Source: Steroidobacteraceae bacterium
Lineage (GTDB): Bacteria; Pseudomonadota; Gammaproteobacteria; Steroidobacterales; Steroidobacteraceae
Assembly (NCBI GenBank): GCA_025451375.1
Contig: JANWKL010000013.1
Span: forward strand, 1 to 46,585
Reading direction: 5' to 3'
Length of the DNA: 46,585 bases
Position numbers and translations under genes: made by a program. Under the pieces are notes generated by a model. That model worked only from the letters and a program-made list of their open reading frames with translations, searched no databases and was not told where the DNA came from. Below, piece by piece: positions 1 through 7,292 of the stretch; within the stretch, counting starts at the first letter, position 1, and each line of letters begins with the position of its first letter.

Positions 1-231
1 CCGCGCCAGGGCGTCGACGACCGGCTGCTCGTCCGGACGGCTGCGGAGCGTGCGGAAATACTGGGTAACCCGGGCATGCGCCGAGGACGCGGGACGTGAA
101 CCGGCGCGGCCGGGCTCCGCCGCGGCGGTCAGCTCGACGCGGTCGGTGGGAAACCCGTCGGTGACCAGTCGCGTTCGTACTCGATCCGCGGTCCCGAACT
201 CGTCGAACACAGCGAGTATCACGGCGCTCAT
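1..231 (-). CDS. Partial hypothetical protein, stress-protein (YflT-like) N-terminus
   Basis: The first 77 codons of a gene that runs off the left edge. The ATG at 231-229 follows a good ribosome site (GGTGAGG) and the frame is open to the window edge. The protein begins MSAVILAVFDEFGTADRVR and continues with a GFPTDRVEL segment. This 'VFD..ADR....L...GFP.DRVEL' pattern resembles the first beta-alpha-beta unit of general-stress YflT/DUF1269-like proteins. The match is by eye and the rest of the gene is outside the window, so the function is open. It is transcribed away from repeat copy 1. Confidence 0.6.
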   Translation of the reverse strand, partial: MSAVILAVFDEFGTADRVRTRLVTDGFPTDRVELTAAAEPGRAGSRPASSAHARVTQYFRTLRSRPDEQPVVDALAR

Positions 232-323
232 GTCCTCACCTCACCCTTGTCGGCAGGCGCGAAGCGCGCGCCCGCGGGTAAAAAAGTCTACGCCCTGAAG
301 GCAGCATGCGGCTACTGCTCCAA

Positions 324-472
324 GGGCCGAAATCGCATCGAAGCGATTTCGGCGGACAGTAGTTTCGTTTTCGCCGGCCTTGGGCGTGGCTCGATGCCCA
401 CCGGCCGCGATCACCTCAGCAGCCGAGCACTTCGCGGCAAGCTTGGCGCAGGGGCTTTGGCCGGCTGCGGCG
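324..472 (+). repeat. Structured dispersed repeat, copy 1
   Basis: A 149-bp block that aligns without gaps to 33120-33268, with 25 mismatches by my count (about 83% identity). 34 bases at 404-437 are identical in both. Predicted stems: P1 327-336/343-352 (10 bp, perfect here); P2 353-356/364-367; P3 373-379/459-465 closing a multi-branch domain; P4 383-386/395-398; P5 405-410/432-437. P2 and P4 differ between copies by G-C to G-T changes that keep pairing. It is not a tRNA, riboswitch or REP class that I recognise. It ends 34 bp before the DUF1697 start codon. A structured RNA and a miniature mobile element are both possible. Confidence 0.8.
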
Positions 473-490
473 GTGCGGCTTTCAGGGGCC

Positions 491-496
491 TACAAT
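491..496 (+). promoter_or_regulatory. Candidate -10 box, DUF1697 gene
   Basis: TACAAT ends 9 bases before the ATG at 506, so the transcript would start close to or at the start codon and no ribosome site would fit. No convincing -35 is visible. It lies directly after repeat copy 1. Confidence 0.45.
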
Positions 497-505
497 CGCA
501 CCTGC

Positions 506-1045
506 ATGAAGACCTGGATCGCGCTGTTCCGTGGCATCAACGTCATGGGCAACAACAAGCTGCCCATGAAGGATCTGGCCGCACTCCTGCGCAGGCTGAA
601 GCTCCAGGACCCCAGGACCTATATTCAAAGTGGCAACGCGGTATTTGCGAGCACCGGCACGGCCGCGGCTCTTGCGGCACGCATCAGCGCTGCGATCGAG
701 CGGCAGTTCGGCTTCTGTCCTTATGTGGTGCTTCTCGAGGAGCGGGAGCTCGCTTGCGCGGTGGCGAAGAACCCGTTCCCGGAGGCCAGCGCTGCGCCCG
801 CATCCGTGCATTTGTGGTTCCTGGAGGATCGCGCGGCAGCGGCGGCACCGCTCGGCCTTGAGGCCCTCCGGTCGGCGAGTGAACGGTTCGCACTCCACGG
901 CAAGGTGCTCTATCTGCACACCCCCGAGGGTTTCGGTATCTCCAGGCTCGCCTCGCGCGCGGAGCGGATTCTGTGCACCCGGGCAACTGCGAGGAACTGG
1001 CGCACCGCGACTACGCTGCTCGCCATGGCCCGAGGCGAGAAGTGA
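506..1045 (+). CDS. DUF1697 family protein
   Basis: A 179-residue protein of unknown biochemical function, about the usual length for DUF1697. It begins MKTWIALFRGINVMG, and the 'ALFRGINV(M/G)G.N.(L/I)PM..L' opening is the hallmark of the family, followed by 'YIQSGNAVF' near residue 40. The frame stays open upstream, but the family start and the TACAAT box place the start at 506. No signal peptide or membrane segment is seen, so it is probably cytoplasmic. It stands alone and converges on the DUF4340 gene, which ends 21 bases further on. Confidence 0.88.
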   Translation: MKTWIALFRGINVMGNNKLPMKDLAALLRRLKLQDPRTYIQSGNAVFASTGTAAALAARISAAIERQFGFCPYVVLLEERELACAVAKNPFPEASAAPASVHLWFLEDRAAAAAPLGLEALRSASERFALHGKVLYLHTPEGFGISRLASRAERILCTRATARNWRTATTLLAMARGEK

Positions 1046-1066
1046 AAAGCGTTACGCAGGTCGCGG

Positions 1067-2101
1067 CTATCTGGCTTTCGTGCCGCCGGCCTTCCTGACG
1101 GGTTCGACCGGCTTCTGCAGCAGCTCTTCGAGCGGCTTGAAGAGGGCGACGTAACGGTACCCGGGGATCTCAAACTCCCAGCCGTCCAGGCGCGCGGCGA
1201 GTTTCTGCGCCTCGGCCTGGGTCTGAGGATCGCTGGAGTGGGCGCTGATCGTGATCAGTGACCGCGAGCCGTCCTTGCGGCCGGCGACCCTCACTTCCAG
1301 GCCGTCAAAGGTACGGAACACTGCGTGCGCGTCGGGGGCTTCAGGGGCGGGCGCGTTTGCCCGCCGCACATCCTCGAGGTTTAGCGCATTCAAGGCCGCC
1401 GCGATCGGTTCTGCCACGGCCGGCCCGGTAAGCAACCGTCCCTTGGGTAGTGGGCTGACGGTGAACTCGGGCGCGTCCTTCTTCACGCGCGTGGCCGTAT
1501 AGGCCGGCGTGCCGGCCGGACGTTCTTCAATCTCGCGCACACGGTCGCCGCCCAAATCGATGAGCGTGTGATCGAGCCAGCTCTTCGGGTCGGCATCCGG
1601 CGCGAGCAGTGGCGCCGCCAGCAGACTTTGCGGCGCGCCCGCGATGCGCACGTACCCGGACTTGCCGCTGGAGGACTTGCCGATGATCACCGCAAAGGTC
1701 CTGGCAGGTGTTATCGCGTCGATGCGGGTGCCGCTCGCCTGCGGCGACGTCACATCCTCGACGCCAAGCTGCGGGTAGTTCGCCGCGAGGCGGGTTTTCT
1801 CCTCAACGATGTTGAGGGCCCCGAGATCGAGCACCAGCTTGCGCAGCCGGGAGGTATCGGCCGGCCAGCCGCGCTCGGCAACATTCCAGCCCGCGCTGTC
1901 CTTCCTGAGAGTGGTGCGCGTGCCGTCGCCCTTGCGCAGGTCGACCTCGGTCACGGTGTTGGCCGAGTGCTCCAGCCCCGGCAGCACCGGATCGCCGGTG
2001 AGGGTGCTGCGCTCCAGGTGCCGGGTCGATGCCACCCACATTGAGAAGGCGATCACCATCAGGCCGGCGGCGAGGAGCAGGGCGACGCGTCGGGCGGTCA
2101 T
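1067..2101 (-). CDS. DUF4340 domain protein of ABC exporter operon
   Basis: 344 residues with one N-terminal membrane anchor (about 5-24) and a periplasmic DUF4340 region, recognisable from repeated 'V.EV.L.KGDG..TTL.KD..GW.V' and 'W....RYPA/GYRY' style segments. It is the last gene of a four-gene leftward operon and its start overlaps the upstream GldG-like gene by 4 bases (ATGA). DUF4340 proteins usually accompany GldA/F/G-type ABC systems, where they are thought to be extracytoplasmic accessory parts. The substrate is unknown. Confidence 0.85.
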   Translation of the reverse strand: MTARRVALLLAAGLMVIAFSMWVASTRHLERSTLTGDPVLPGLEHSANTVTEVDLRKGDGTRTTLRKDSAGWNVAERGWPADTSRLRKLVLDLGALNIVEEKTRLAANYPQLGVEDVTSPQASGTRIDAITPARTFAVIIGKSSSGKSGYVRIAGAPQSLLAAPLLAPDADPKSWLDHTLIDLGGDRVREIEERPAGTPAYTATRVKKDAPEFTVSPLPKGRLLTGPAVAEPIAAALNALNLEDVRRANAPAPEAPDAHAVFRTFDGLEVRVAGRKDGSRSLITISAHSSDPQTQAEAQKLAARLDGWEFEIPGYRYVALFKPLEELLQKPVEPVRKAGGTKAR

Positions 2102-3981
2102 ACGGCTTTCTCCTGGCGGCGTCGTCGCCAGACGCCAAGCAGCAGTGCGATGAGAGCAAACACCGCCGGCATTACGACGATGTTGAGTACCTTGAGCCGC
2201 GTGCCCAGGCTGGCGATTTCCTGGTCGAGCCCGGCGCGCACCGCGCGCAGTTCCTTTCTGATGCGCAGCTTCTCGGCCTGGAAATGTTCGAGCTCCTGTT
2301 CCTGCGCGGGGGTCAGTATCAGCGCGGATTGGCTGCCGCCCTTCGCCGACTGCAGGGCCGTCAGTTTCTCCTCCGTCTCGCGCAGCTGCTGCTCGAGCTC
2401 CTGTTCCTTGGAATGAAAGCGGTCATCCGCCGCGTGCCGCAGCTTCGCCACGCGTTCGAACGGCCGTGCGTAGGAGGCGCGGCCGCGCACGCTGATGAGG
2501 TCGGCGCTGCCGGCAAGATTGTCGAGCGCGTTCTGCACCAGGTCGCCGTTGCTGGCCCAGGCCTGCAGCATGGTCTGGCCAAAAAAGTTCTGGGCGTGCA
2601 CCCACAGGTTGTCGGACAGCAAGTCCGTATCGGCAAACACAATGAGGTTCAGCGGCTTCGCGGATTGCTTCAGCGCAGCCACACCCGCGGGCAGCGTCAC
2701 CCCCGCCGGCGGGCCTGCGGGGAACGCGCTGGGCACGTCACCGGTGACGCGGGCGGCGAGGGTATAGCGGGTACCGGTTGGTTTGAAACCATCGCGCAGC
2801 GTGCCCGGATCCATGAGCACCCGGAAGCGTTCCACGGGCAGGAGCGCGGCGTCGGTGCTCGATTGCAACAGCGGCTCGAAGCGCACCTTCGAGCCCTTGA
2901 TGGGATCGAGGTGGCCGGCCATCGCTACATTGACGTTTGAGAGCCCGGCCGTGACCACGTCGTCGCTCGTAAAGCTCGACTTGTCGAGTCCCAGGACTCC
3001 CAGGTGCATCACCGGTTCCGCATCCTGGCGCAGCGTTACCGACAGCGCGTGGCCGCGATCGGCGACCACCTGCGTCGGGTCGAACTTAACGCCCCAGGCG
3101 CGAAGCAGTGGCTCCAGGTGTGAGGCCTTGTCGGCCGTCATGCGCGCCATAGGGTTCTGTGGGTCGGCGCCGGAGGAGTCGGTTTCCGCGAGCGGATCAA
3201 CGAACACCAGGATGTGACCGCCACGCAGCGCGTACTGGTCGATGGCGAACTGGGTCGCGGGTGAGAGGCTCTTCGGGTGCACGAGCACCAGCACGCTCAC
3301 GTCAGCGTCGATCTTGGCGGCGGTCGCATCGAGTGGGCGCAGGTCAAAAAGCTGCTGCGCCTCGCTGTACACGGCCCAGGCGGGGCGCGTCTGCCCGCTC
3401 TGGGGGTCGTAGCCTGGGCCCATGGGGAGCGAGGAGAGCCAGGCGACGACTGGTTTTTTGGGGTTGGCGAGTTCGTACACGAGCTTGACCACGTCGTACT
3501 CGAGGAACTGCTCCTTGTTGGGATCGAAAAACTCGATGGCCGCGTGCCCGTCGGTGGAGTTGGTGGCGGCGAGTCCAAAGTAGAACTGTCCGCCCGAGGC
3601 GCCGAGGGGCGCACCGCGTACGCCCAGTTCCGAGGCCCGGTCCTCATCCTCGGAGAACGGCTGCGGATCGATCACATGCAGGTGCAGCTTGCCGTTGGAG
3701 CGCGCGGCGAGTTCCTCCAGGAACTCCCGTACCCGCACCCCGTAGGTCTGCAGCTGCGGAATTTGCTGTGCAGCCTTGGCCGAGAAGAAGAAGTACAGGT
3801 TGATAGGTTCCTTGATGCCGGCAAGGATGCGCCCGGTTCCAGGAGCGGTCGTGTACAGGTGATTGTGCGTGAGGTCGAGCCGCCAGCCGCGCAGCGTAGA
3901 GTTGCCGAGCACCGTCAGGCCGATCAGGAGCAGCGCCAGCGCGATCAGCGCACCGCCGCCCAATGTGGAGCGTGGGTTCAT
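2098..3981 (-). CDS. GldG-family ABC transporter auxiliary protein
   Basis: 627 residues: N-terminal transmembrane helix (about 10-30), a long periplasmic GldG/ABC_transp_aux region starting 'RLDLTHNHLYT' near residue 34, a charged coiled coil at about 505-595 (many E, Q, R, K), and a C-terminal helix (about 600-620) followed by RRRRQE. In gliding bacteria GldG works with GldA (ATPase) and GldF (permease). Here the homologues are co-transcribed and overlap by 4 bases on both sides. Such operons in non-gliding proteobacteria are widespread and their cargo is not known. The coiled coil suggests contact with another envelope part. Confidence 0.88.
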   Translation of the reverse strand: MNPRSTLGGGALIALALLLIGLTVLGNSTLRGWRLDLTHNHLYTTAPGTGRILAGIKEPINLYFFFSAKAAQQIPQLQTYGVRVREFLEELAARSNGKLHLHVIDPQPFSEDEDRASELGVRGAPLGASGGQFYFGLAATNSTDGHAAIEFFDPNKEQFLEYDVVKLVYELANPKKPVVAWLSSLPMGPGYDPQSGQTRPAWAVYSEAQQLFDLRPLDATAAKIDADVSVLVLVHPKSLSPATQFAIDQYALRGGHILVFVDPLAETDSSGADPQNPMARMTADKASHLEPLLRAWGVKFDPTQVVADRGHALSVTLRQDAEPVMHLGVLGLDKSSFTSDDVVTAGLSNVNVAMAGHLDPIKGSKVRFEPLLQSSTDAALLPVERFRVLMDPGTLRDGFKPTGTRYTLAARVTGDVPSAFPAGPPAGVTLPAGVAALKQSAKPLNLIVFADTDLLSDNLWVHAQNFFGQTMLQAWASNGDLVQNALDNLAGSADLISVRGRASYARPFERVAKLRHAADDRFHSKEQELEQQLRETEEKLTALQSAKGGSQSALILTPAQEQELEHFQAEKLRIRKELRAVRAGLDQEIASLGTRLKVLNIVVMPAVFALIALLLGVWRRRRQEKAV

Positions 3982-4712
3982 AGGTCTTTGCGCAGATCAA
4001 GCGCGACCGCGGTCGCCAGCAGGAAAAATCCGGTCAGCATCACGAAGTACAAGAGGTCGCGCACGTCGATCACGCCTTTGGAGATCGACTCAAAATGGGT
4101 GAGGAACGAGAGCGAGGCGATTGCGTCCACCAGGACCTGCGGCGCCCAGCTGCGGAACACATCGAGCACCAGCGGAAAGCCGGCCAGCAGGAAGGCGAAG
4201 CACACCGCTACCCCTAAGATGAACGCCACGACCTGGTTGCGTGTCAGCGCGGACATGCACGAGCCAATGGCGAGAAAGCCCCCGGCGAGCAACAGGCTTC
4301 CCAGATAGCCGGCGAGGATCGCGCCGTTGTCAGGACTGCCGAGGTAGTTGACGGTGATCCACAGCGGGAAGGTCAGTCCCAAGGCGAGGGCGGTGAACGC
4401 CCAGGCGGCGAGGAACTTGCCGAGTACCGCGTCCCACAGTTTCACCGGCTGGGTCATCAAGAGCTCGATGCTGCCGGACTTGCGCTCCTCGGCCCACAGC
4501 TTCATCGACAGGGCCGGGATCAGGAACAAGTACAGCCACGGCTGGAAGGTGAAGAACGGCGCCAGATCCGCCTGGCCGCGCTCATAGAAGCCGCCGAGGT
4601 AGAAGGTGAAGGCGTTCGCCAGCACCAGGAAAATCAGGATGAAGACATAGGCGAGCGGGGTTGCGAAATAACTCGCAAGTTCCCGACGCGTGATGATGCC
4701 CACGTTGTGCAT
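3978..4712 (-). CDS. ABC transporter permease (GldF-like, ABC-2 type)
   Basis: 244 residues with six predicted membrane helices and an N-terminus 'GIITRRELASYFATPLAYVF' typical of ABC-2/GldF permeases, where the gene opens with an amphipathic segment before helix 1. The 'WAEERKSGSIELLMTQPV' cytoplasmic loop near residue 75-95 is the conserved coupling motif of this class. It lies between the ATPase (21 bases upstream) and the GldG-like gene (4-base overlap). It should form the membrane channel of the exporter as a dimer with the ATPase. Confidence 0.9.
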   Translation of the reverse strand: MHNVGIITRRELASYFATPLAYVFILIFLVLANAFTFYLGGFYERGQADLAPFFTFQPWLYLFLIPALSMKLWAEERKSGSIELLMTQPVKLWDAVLGKFLAAWAFTALALGLTFPLWITVNYLGSPDNGAILAGYLGSLLLAGGFLAIGSCMSALTRNQVVAFILGVAVCFAFLLAGFPLVLDVFRSWAPQVLVDAIASLSFLTHFESISKGVIDVRDLLYFVMLTGFFLLATAVALDLRKDL

Positions 4713-4733
4713 GGTTCTCCAGGGAGCTGCCTT

Positions 4734-5657
4734 TCAGGCGGTAATGGTGCGGAACACTTCGTCGAGGCGCCCGGCTTCCAGGTGCAGCTCCTTGAGCTTC
4801 AGTCCCGTGCGCGCGGCGAGTTCGGAAACGGGCGCGAAGATCAGCGCGCCGGGCTTTGGCAGCGCGGTCACCCGCGCCTCGCGTTCGCTCACTTCGACTG
4901 CCGCGACTGACGGCAGCGACGCCACCGCGGCGCGGGCGGTCTCGAGCTGCGACGCTTCCGCGAGCTGCATGGAGACCGCATTGTGATAGCGCGAGCGGGC
5001 GGCAAGTCCGGCGGGCGTGTCATCGGCGACGATGCGGCCGCGGGCAATGATGATGGCGCGCGTGCACACCGCGTCGACCTCCTCGAGGATATGGGTCGAG
5101 ATGACGATGATTTTCTCGCGCGCCATGTCGTTGATGAGCGTGCGCACTTCGTGCTTCTGGTTTGGATCAAGCCCGTCGGTCGGCTCGTCCAGGATCAGGA
5201 CCGGCGGATCGTGCACGATGGCCTGTGCAAGTCCCACGCGGCGCCGGAAACCCTTCGACAGGGTATCAATGGTCTGTCCGAGGACCCCGGCGAGGTGCAG
5301 ATTGCCGATGACGTGATCGAGGCGCGCCGTGCGGCGTGCACCCTCGAGGCCCCGCAGGTCAGCGATGAACTCGAGAAAGCGACGCACCGTCATTTCGCCG
5401 TAGCTCGGCGCCCCTTCGGGCAGGTACCCGAGCGCCGTCTTGGCGGCGAGCGCATCGGTCGCGACGTCGTGGCCGCAGATACTCGCGGAGCCGCTGGTCG
5501 GGGCGACGAACCCTGCCAGCATGCGCATGGTGGTGGTCTTGCCGGCGCCGTTGGGCCCCAGGAACCCCAGCACCTCGCCCGGGCCCACCTGGAAGCTGAC
5601 ATCGTCAACCGCCTTGAGCTGGCCGTAGTGTTTGGTGAGGTGGTCGGTCTTGATCAT
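4734..5657 (-). CDS. ABC transporter ATP-binding protein (GldA-like)
   Basis: 307 residues. Walker A GPNGAGKTT at 34-42, signature LSKGFRRRVGLAQ near 134, Walker B VLILDEPTDGLDP near 154, and a switch histidine in 'VISTHILEE'. The C-terminal 80 residues form the extension common in GldA/CcmA-type exporters. It is the first gene of the operon. The ATG at 5657 is chosen because the ABC fold starts at once (MIKTDHLTKHYG). Expression probably starts from the promoter at 5720-5748. Confidence 0.92.
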   Translation of the reverse strand: MIKTDHLTKHYGQLKAVDDVSFQVGPGEVLGFLGPNGAGKTTTMRMLAGFVAPTSGSASICGHDVATDALAAKTALGYLPEGAPSYGEMTVRRFLEFIADLRGLEGARRTARLDHVIGNLHLAGVLGQTIDTLSKGFRRRVGLAQAIVHDPPVLILDEPTDGLDPNQKHEVRTLINDMAREKIIVISTHILEEVDAVCTRAIIIARGRIVADDTPAGLAARSRYHNAVSMQLAEASQLETARAAVASLPSVAAVEVSEREARVTALPKPGALIFAPVSELAARTGLKLKELHLEAGRLDEVFRTITA

Positions 5658-5719
5658 GAATGCGCATCCACAGGCAACGGCCGCAGCGAGAAGTTCCCGT
5701 CATCTTTTTGCAGCGCGCG

Positions 5720-5765
5720 ATTGTGACGGCCACCTCGCCTTGATTCAAGGAAAGATAATTTCTTT
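5720..5765. promoter_or_regulatory. Leftward promoter with two adjacent dyads
   Basis: On the minus strand TTGAAT (5748-5743) and CACAAT (5725-5720) are spaced by 17 bases and fit a sigma-70 promoter for the ABC operon. The -35 lies inside a palindrome, CCTTGA-T-TCAAGG (5738-5750). A second dyad, AAAGA-TAATT-TCTTT (5751-5765), abuts it. This AT-rich patch stands out from the GC-rich surroundings and could hold one or two operators. No regulator gene sits beside it. Confidence 0.5.
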
Positions 5766-5780
5766 GTAATATCAGGCGTC

Positions 5781-5786
5781 TAAAAT
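5781..5786 (+). promoter_or_regulatory. Candidate -10 box, rightward
   Basis: TAAAAT in an AT-rich patch, 134 bases before the GTG at 5920. It is the best rightward -10 candidate in the 5658-5919 gap. No clear -35 accompanies it. Confidence 0.3.
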
Positions 5787-5919
5787 CGAATCCTCAGGTG
5801 GAACGTGGGACACGCGCGGCAGCGCGCGTCACGCATCCGCCACGGGCGCGTCATATCCGCGTCAACACCACCCCACACACTACGCTCCCGTGAAGGCCAA
5901 CAGCCGAAGGGGCGCGACA

Positions 5920-6192
5920 GTGCAATTGCCGAGTTTCCGCGCCGCGCGCGGCGCCGAGGATGTGCTGAGCGCGAATCAGGAGCTCGAACGCGGTGCGGCG
6001 TTCTGCGACAACCCGCGGTGCGCGCTGCACGTGCGCCTCCAGGACCTGCACGTCGAGGGCGGTGGCAACTGGGTTTCCCTGCCTGACGGCCGCACTTTTG
6101 GGCGCAGCCGCTTCGGCGACACACTCCTGTGCGATGCCTGCGGCACCTGGCGCGGGCCCGTGAGACTGCGACCGGTGCTGGTTACGAACTGA
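5920..6192 (+). CDS. Small Cys-motif hypothetical protein (possible zinc binding)
   Basis: About 90 residues beginning at GTG 5920 (VQLPSFRAARG); an in-frame GTG at 5890 is the alternative. Two cysteine pairs, CDNPRC and CDAC, are spaced like a split zinc ribbon around a 'ALHVRLQD' strand and a turn-rich centre. No signal peptide or membrane segment is seen. I do not recognise the family. The cysteine pattern and placement between two well-defined transcription units support a real gene. Its end overlaps the end of the rhomboid gene by 11 bases on the other strand. Confidence 0.55.
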   Translation: MQLPSFRAARGAEDVLSANQELERGAAFCDNPRCALHVRLQDLHVEGGGNWVSLPDGRTFGRSRFGDTLLCDACGTWRGPVRLRPVLVTN

Positions 6193-6772
6193 ACCGGTGA
6201 CGCGCGCGCCAGTAGAGGATGCACAGCGCGCCGCCGAGCATGCCGCCCAGGTGAGCGAAATGCGCCACGCCCTGCTGGGTTCCCGTCACGCCCAGGAACA
6301 GTTCCAGCAAACCATACAGGGTCACGAACAGCCACGCCGGCATGGGGATCGGCGGGAATAGCAGGATGATGCGCTGTTTCGGGAAGTACCAGGCGAATGC
6401 CAGCAGCACGCCGAACACACCGCCCGAGGCGCCGATTACTTCTTCCTCGGCGCCGCTCGGAAATTGCACCGCGAGCTGCGTCAGCGCCGCGGTGAGCACA
6501 CACACGAGGTAGAACAGCACCAGGCGCCGCCCGCCCCAGTAGCCCTCGAGCGCGCCGCCGAACATGTAGAGGGCGAACATGTTGAAAAAAATGTGCAGCA
6601 CGCCACCATGCAGGAAGGCGTAGGTAATCAGCTGCCAGGGGCGAAAGCCGGCGCCGAGCGGCCATAGGGCAAACAGCTGCGTGATGCTGTCGCCTGCGAC
6701 CTGCTGCAGCAGGAATACGGCGACGTTGATGAGGATCAGGGCCCGCGTGGCGGGCGGTATGGCGGGGAACAT
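6182..6772 (-). CDS. Rhomboid family intramembrane serine protease
   Basis: 196 residues with about six membrane helices. Catalytic serine in GASG (Ser116), catalytic histidine in AHLGG (His174), and the supporting HxxxN pair (His60, Asn64) of helix 2 are all present, so it should be active in the inner membrane. The ATG at 6772 is preferred over upstream starts because the first helix begins soon after it (ALILINVAVFLL). It is the last gene of a leftward operon, 10 bases after the GNAT gene. Substrates are unknown. Confidence 0.9.
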   Translation of the reverse strand: MFPAIPPATRALILINVAVFLLQQVAGDSITQLFALWPLGAGFRPWQLITYAFLHGGVLHIFFNMFALYMFGGALEGYWGGRRLVLFYLVCVLTAALTQLAVQFPSGAEEEVIGASGGVFGVLLAFAWYFPKQRIILLFPPIPMPAWLFVTLYGLLELFLGVTGTQQGVAHFAHLGGMLGGALCILYWRARHRFSS

Positions 6773-6782
6773 GCCCGCAATC

Positions 6783-7292
6783 TTACCGGTCGCCGACCCG
6801 GCGTTGCAGAAAAACCAGATCCAGCCAGCGGTCGAACTTGTAGCCAACCTCGCGCAGGTGACCGACTTGCGTGAACCCCAGGCGCTCATGGAAGCGGATG
6901 GAGGCCGCGTTCGCGGCGTCTACTCCCGCGATCATCACGTGCTTGTTGCAGGCTGCCGCCCGCGGCAGGAGCGCCTGCAGGAGCTGCGTGCCCACGCCCC
7001 GGCCGCGGCAGTCGGCGCGCACGTGCACCGAATGCTCGACCGTGAAACGGTAACCCGGCCAGGCGCGAAAATCACCGAAGCTGGCAACACCGAGCACGCT
7101 CGTCGCCTCGGCCGCCACCAGCACCGGGTAGCGCAGCGCAACCCGCGCGCGCCACCACTCGCCCCGGTCGGCGAGCGTCACCGGCTCGTACGAGTAGATG
7201 GCGGTGGAGGTGGCGATGACCTCGTTGTAGATGGCGACGATGCCGGGGAGGTCAGCCTCGGTCGCATCGTGGATTTGAACGGGCCCCGTCAC
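6783..7292 (-). CDS. GNAT N-acetyltransferase (phosphinothricin acetyltransferase-like)
   Basis: 169 residues with a full GNAT fold. The N-terminal 'IVAIYNEVIATSTAIYSYEP' is characteristic of the Pat/Bar/MnaT subgroup, the acetyl-CoA loop reads 'CRGRGVGTQLL' near residue 95, and 'FHERLGFTQVGHLREVGYKF' follows. Members acetylate phosphinothricin, methionine sulfone/sulfoximine or related amino acids. The start overlaps the DUF1501 stop by 4 bases (ATGA), so it is translated with that operon. The natural substrate cannot be told from sequence. Confidence 0.88.
   Translation of the reverse strand: MTGPVQIHDATEADLPGIVAIYNEVIATSTAIYSYEPVTLADRGEWWRARVALRYPVLVAAEATSVLGVASFGDFRAWPGYRFTVEHSVHVRADCRGRGVGTQLLQALLPRAAACNKHVMIAGVDAANAASIRFHERLGFTQVGHLREVGYKFDRWLDLVFLQRRVGDR

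Noticed and set aside
247-861. Open frame running through repeat copy 1 into the DUF1697 gene
   Set aside because: It overlaps DUF1697 in another frame and has no ribosome site; the shared peptide is explained by the repeat itself.
2029-2940. 303-codon open frame on the plus strand
   Set aside because: It is antisense to the GldG-like gene and shows a composition typical of a shadow frame.
6783-7292. Phosphinothricin acetyltransferase-like gene as part of the phosphonate locus
   Set aside because: It belongs to a different operon (with DUF1501/DUF1800), and the subgroup has many non-phosphonate substrates.
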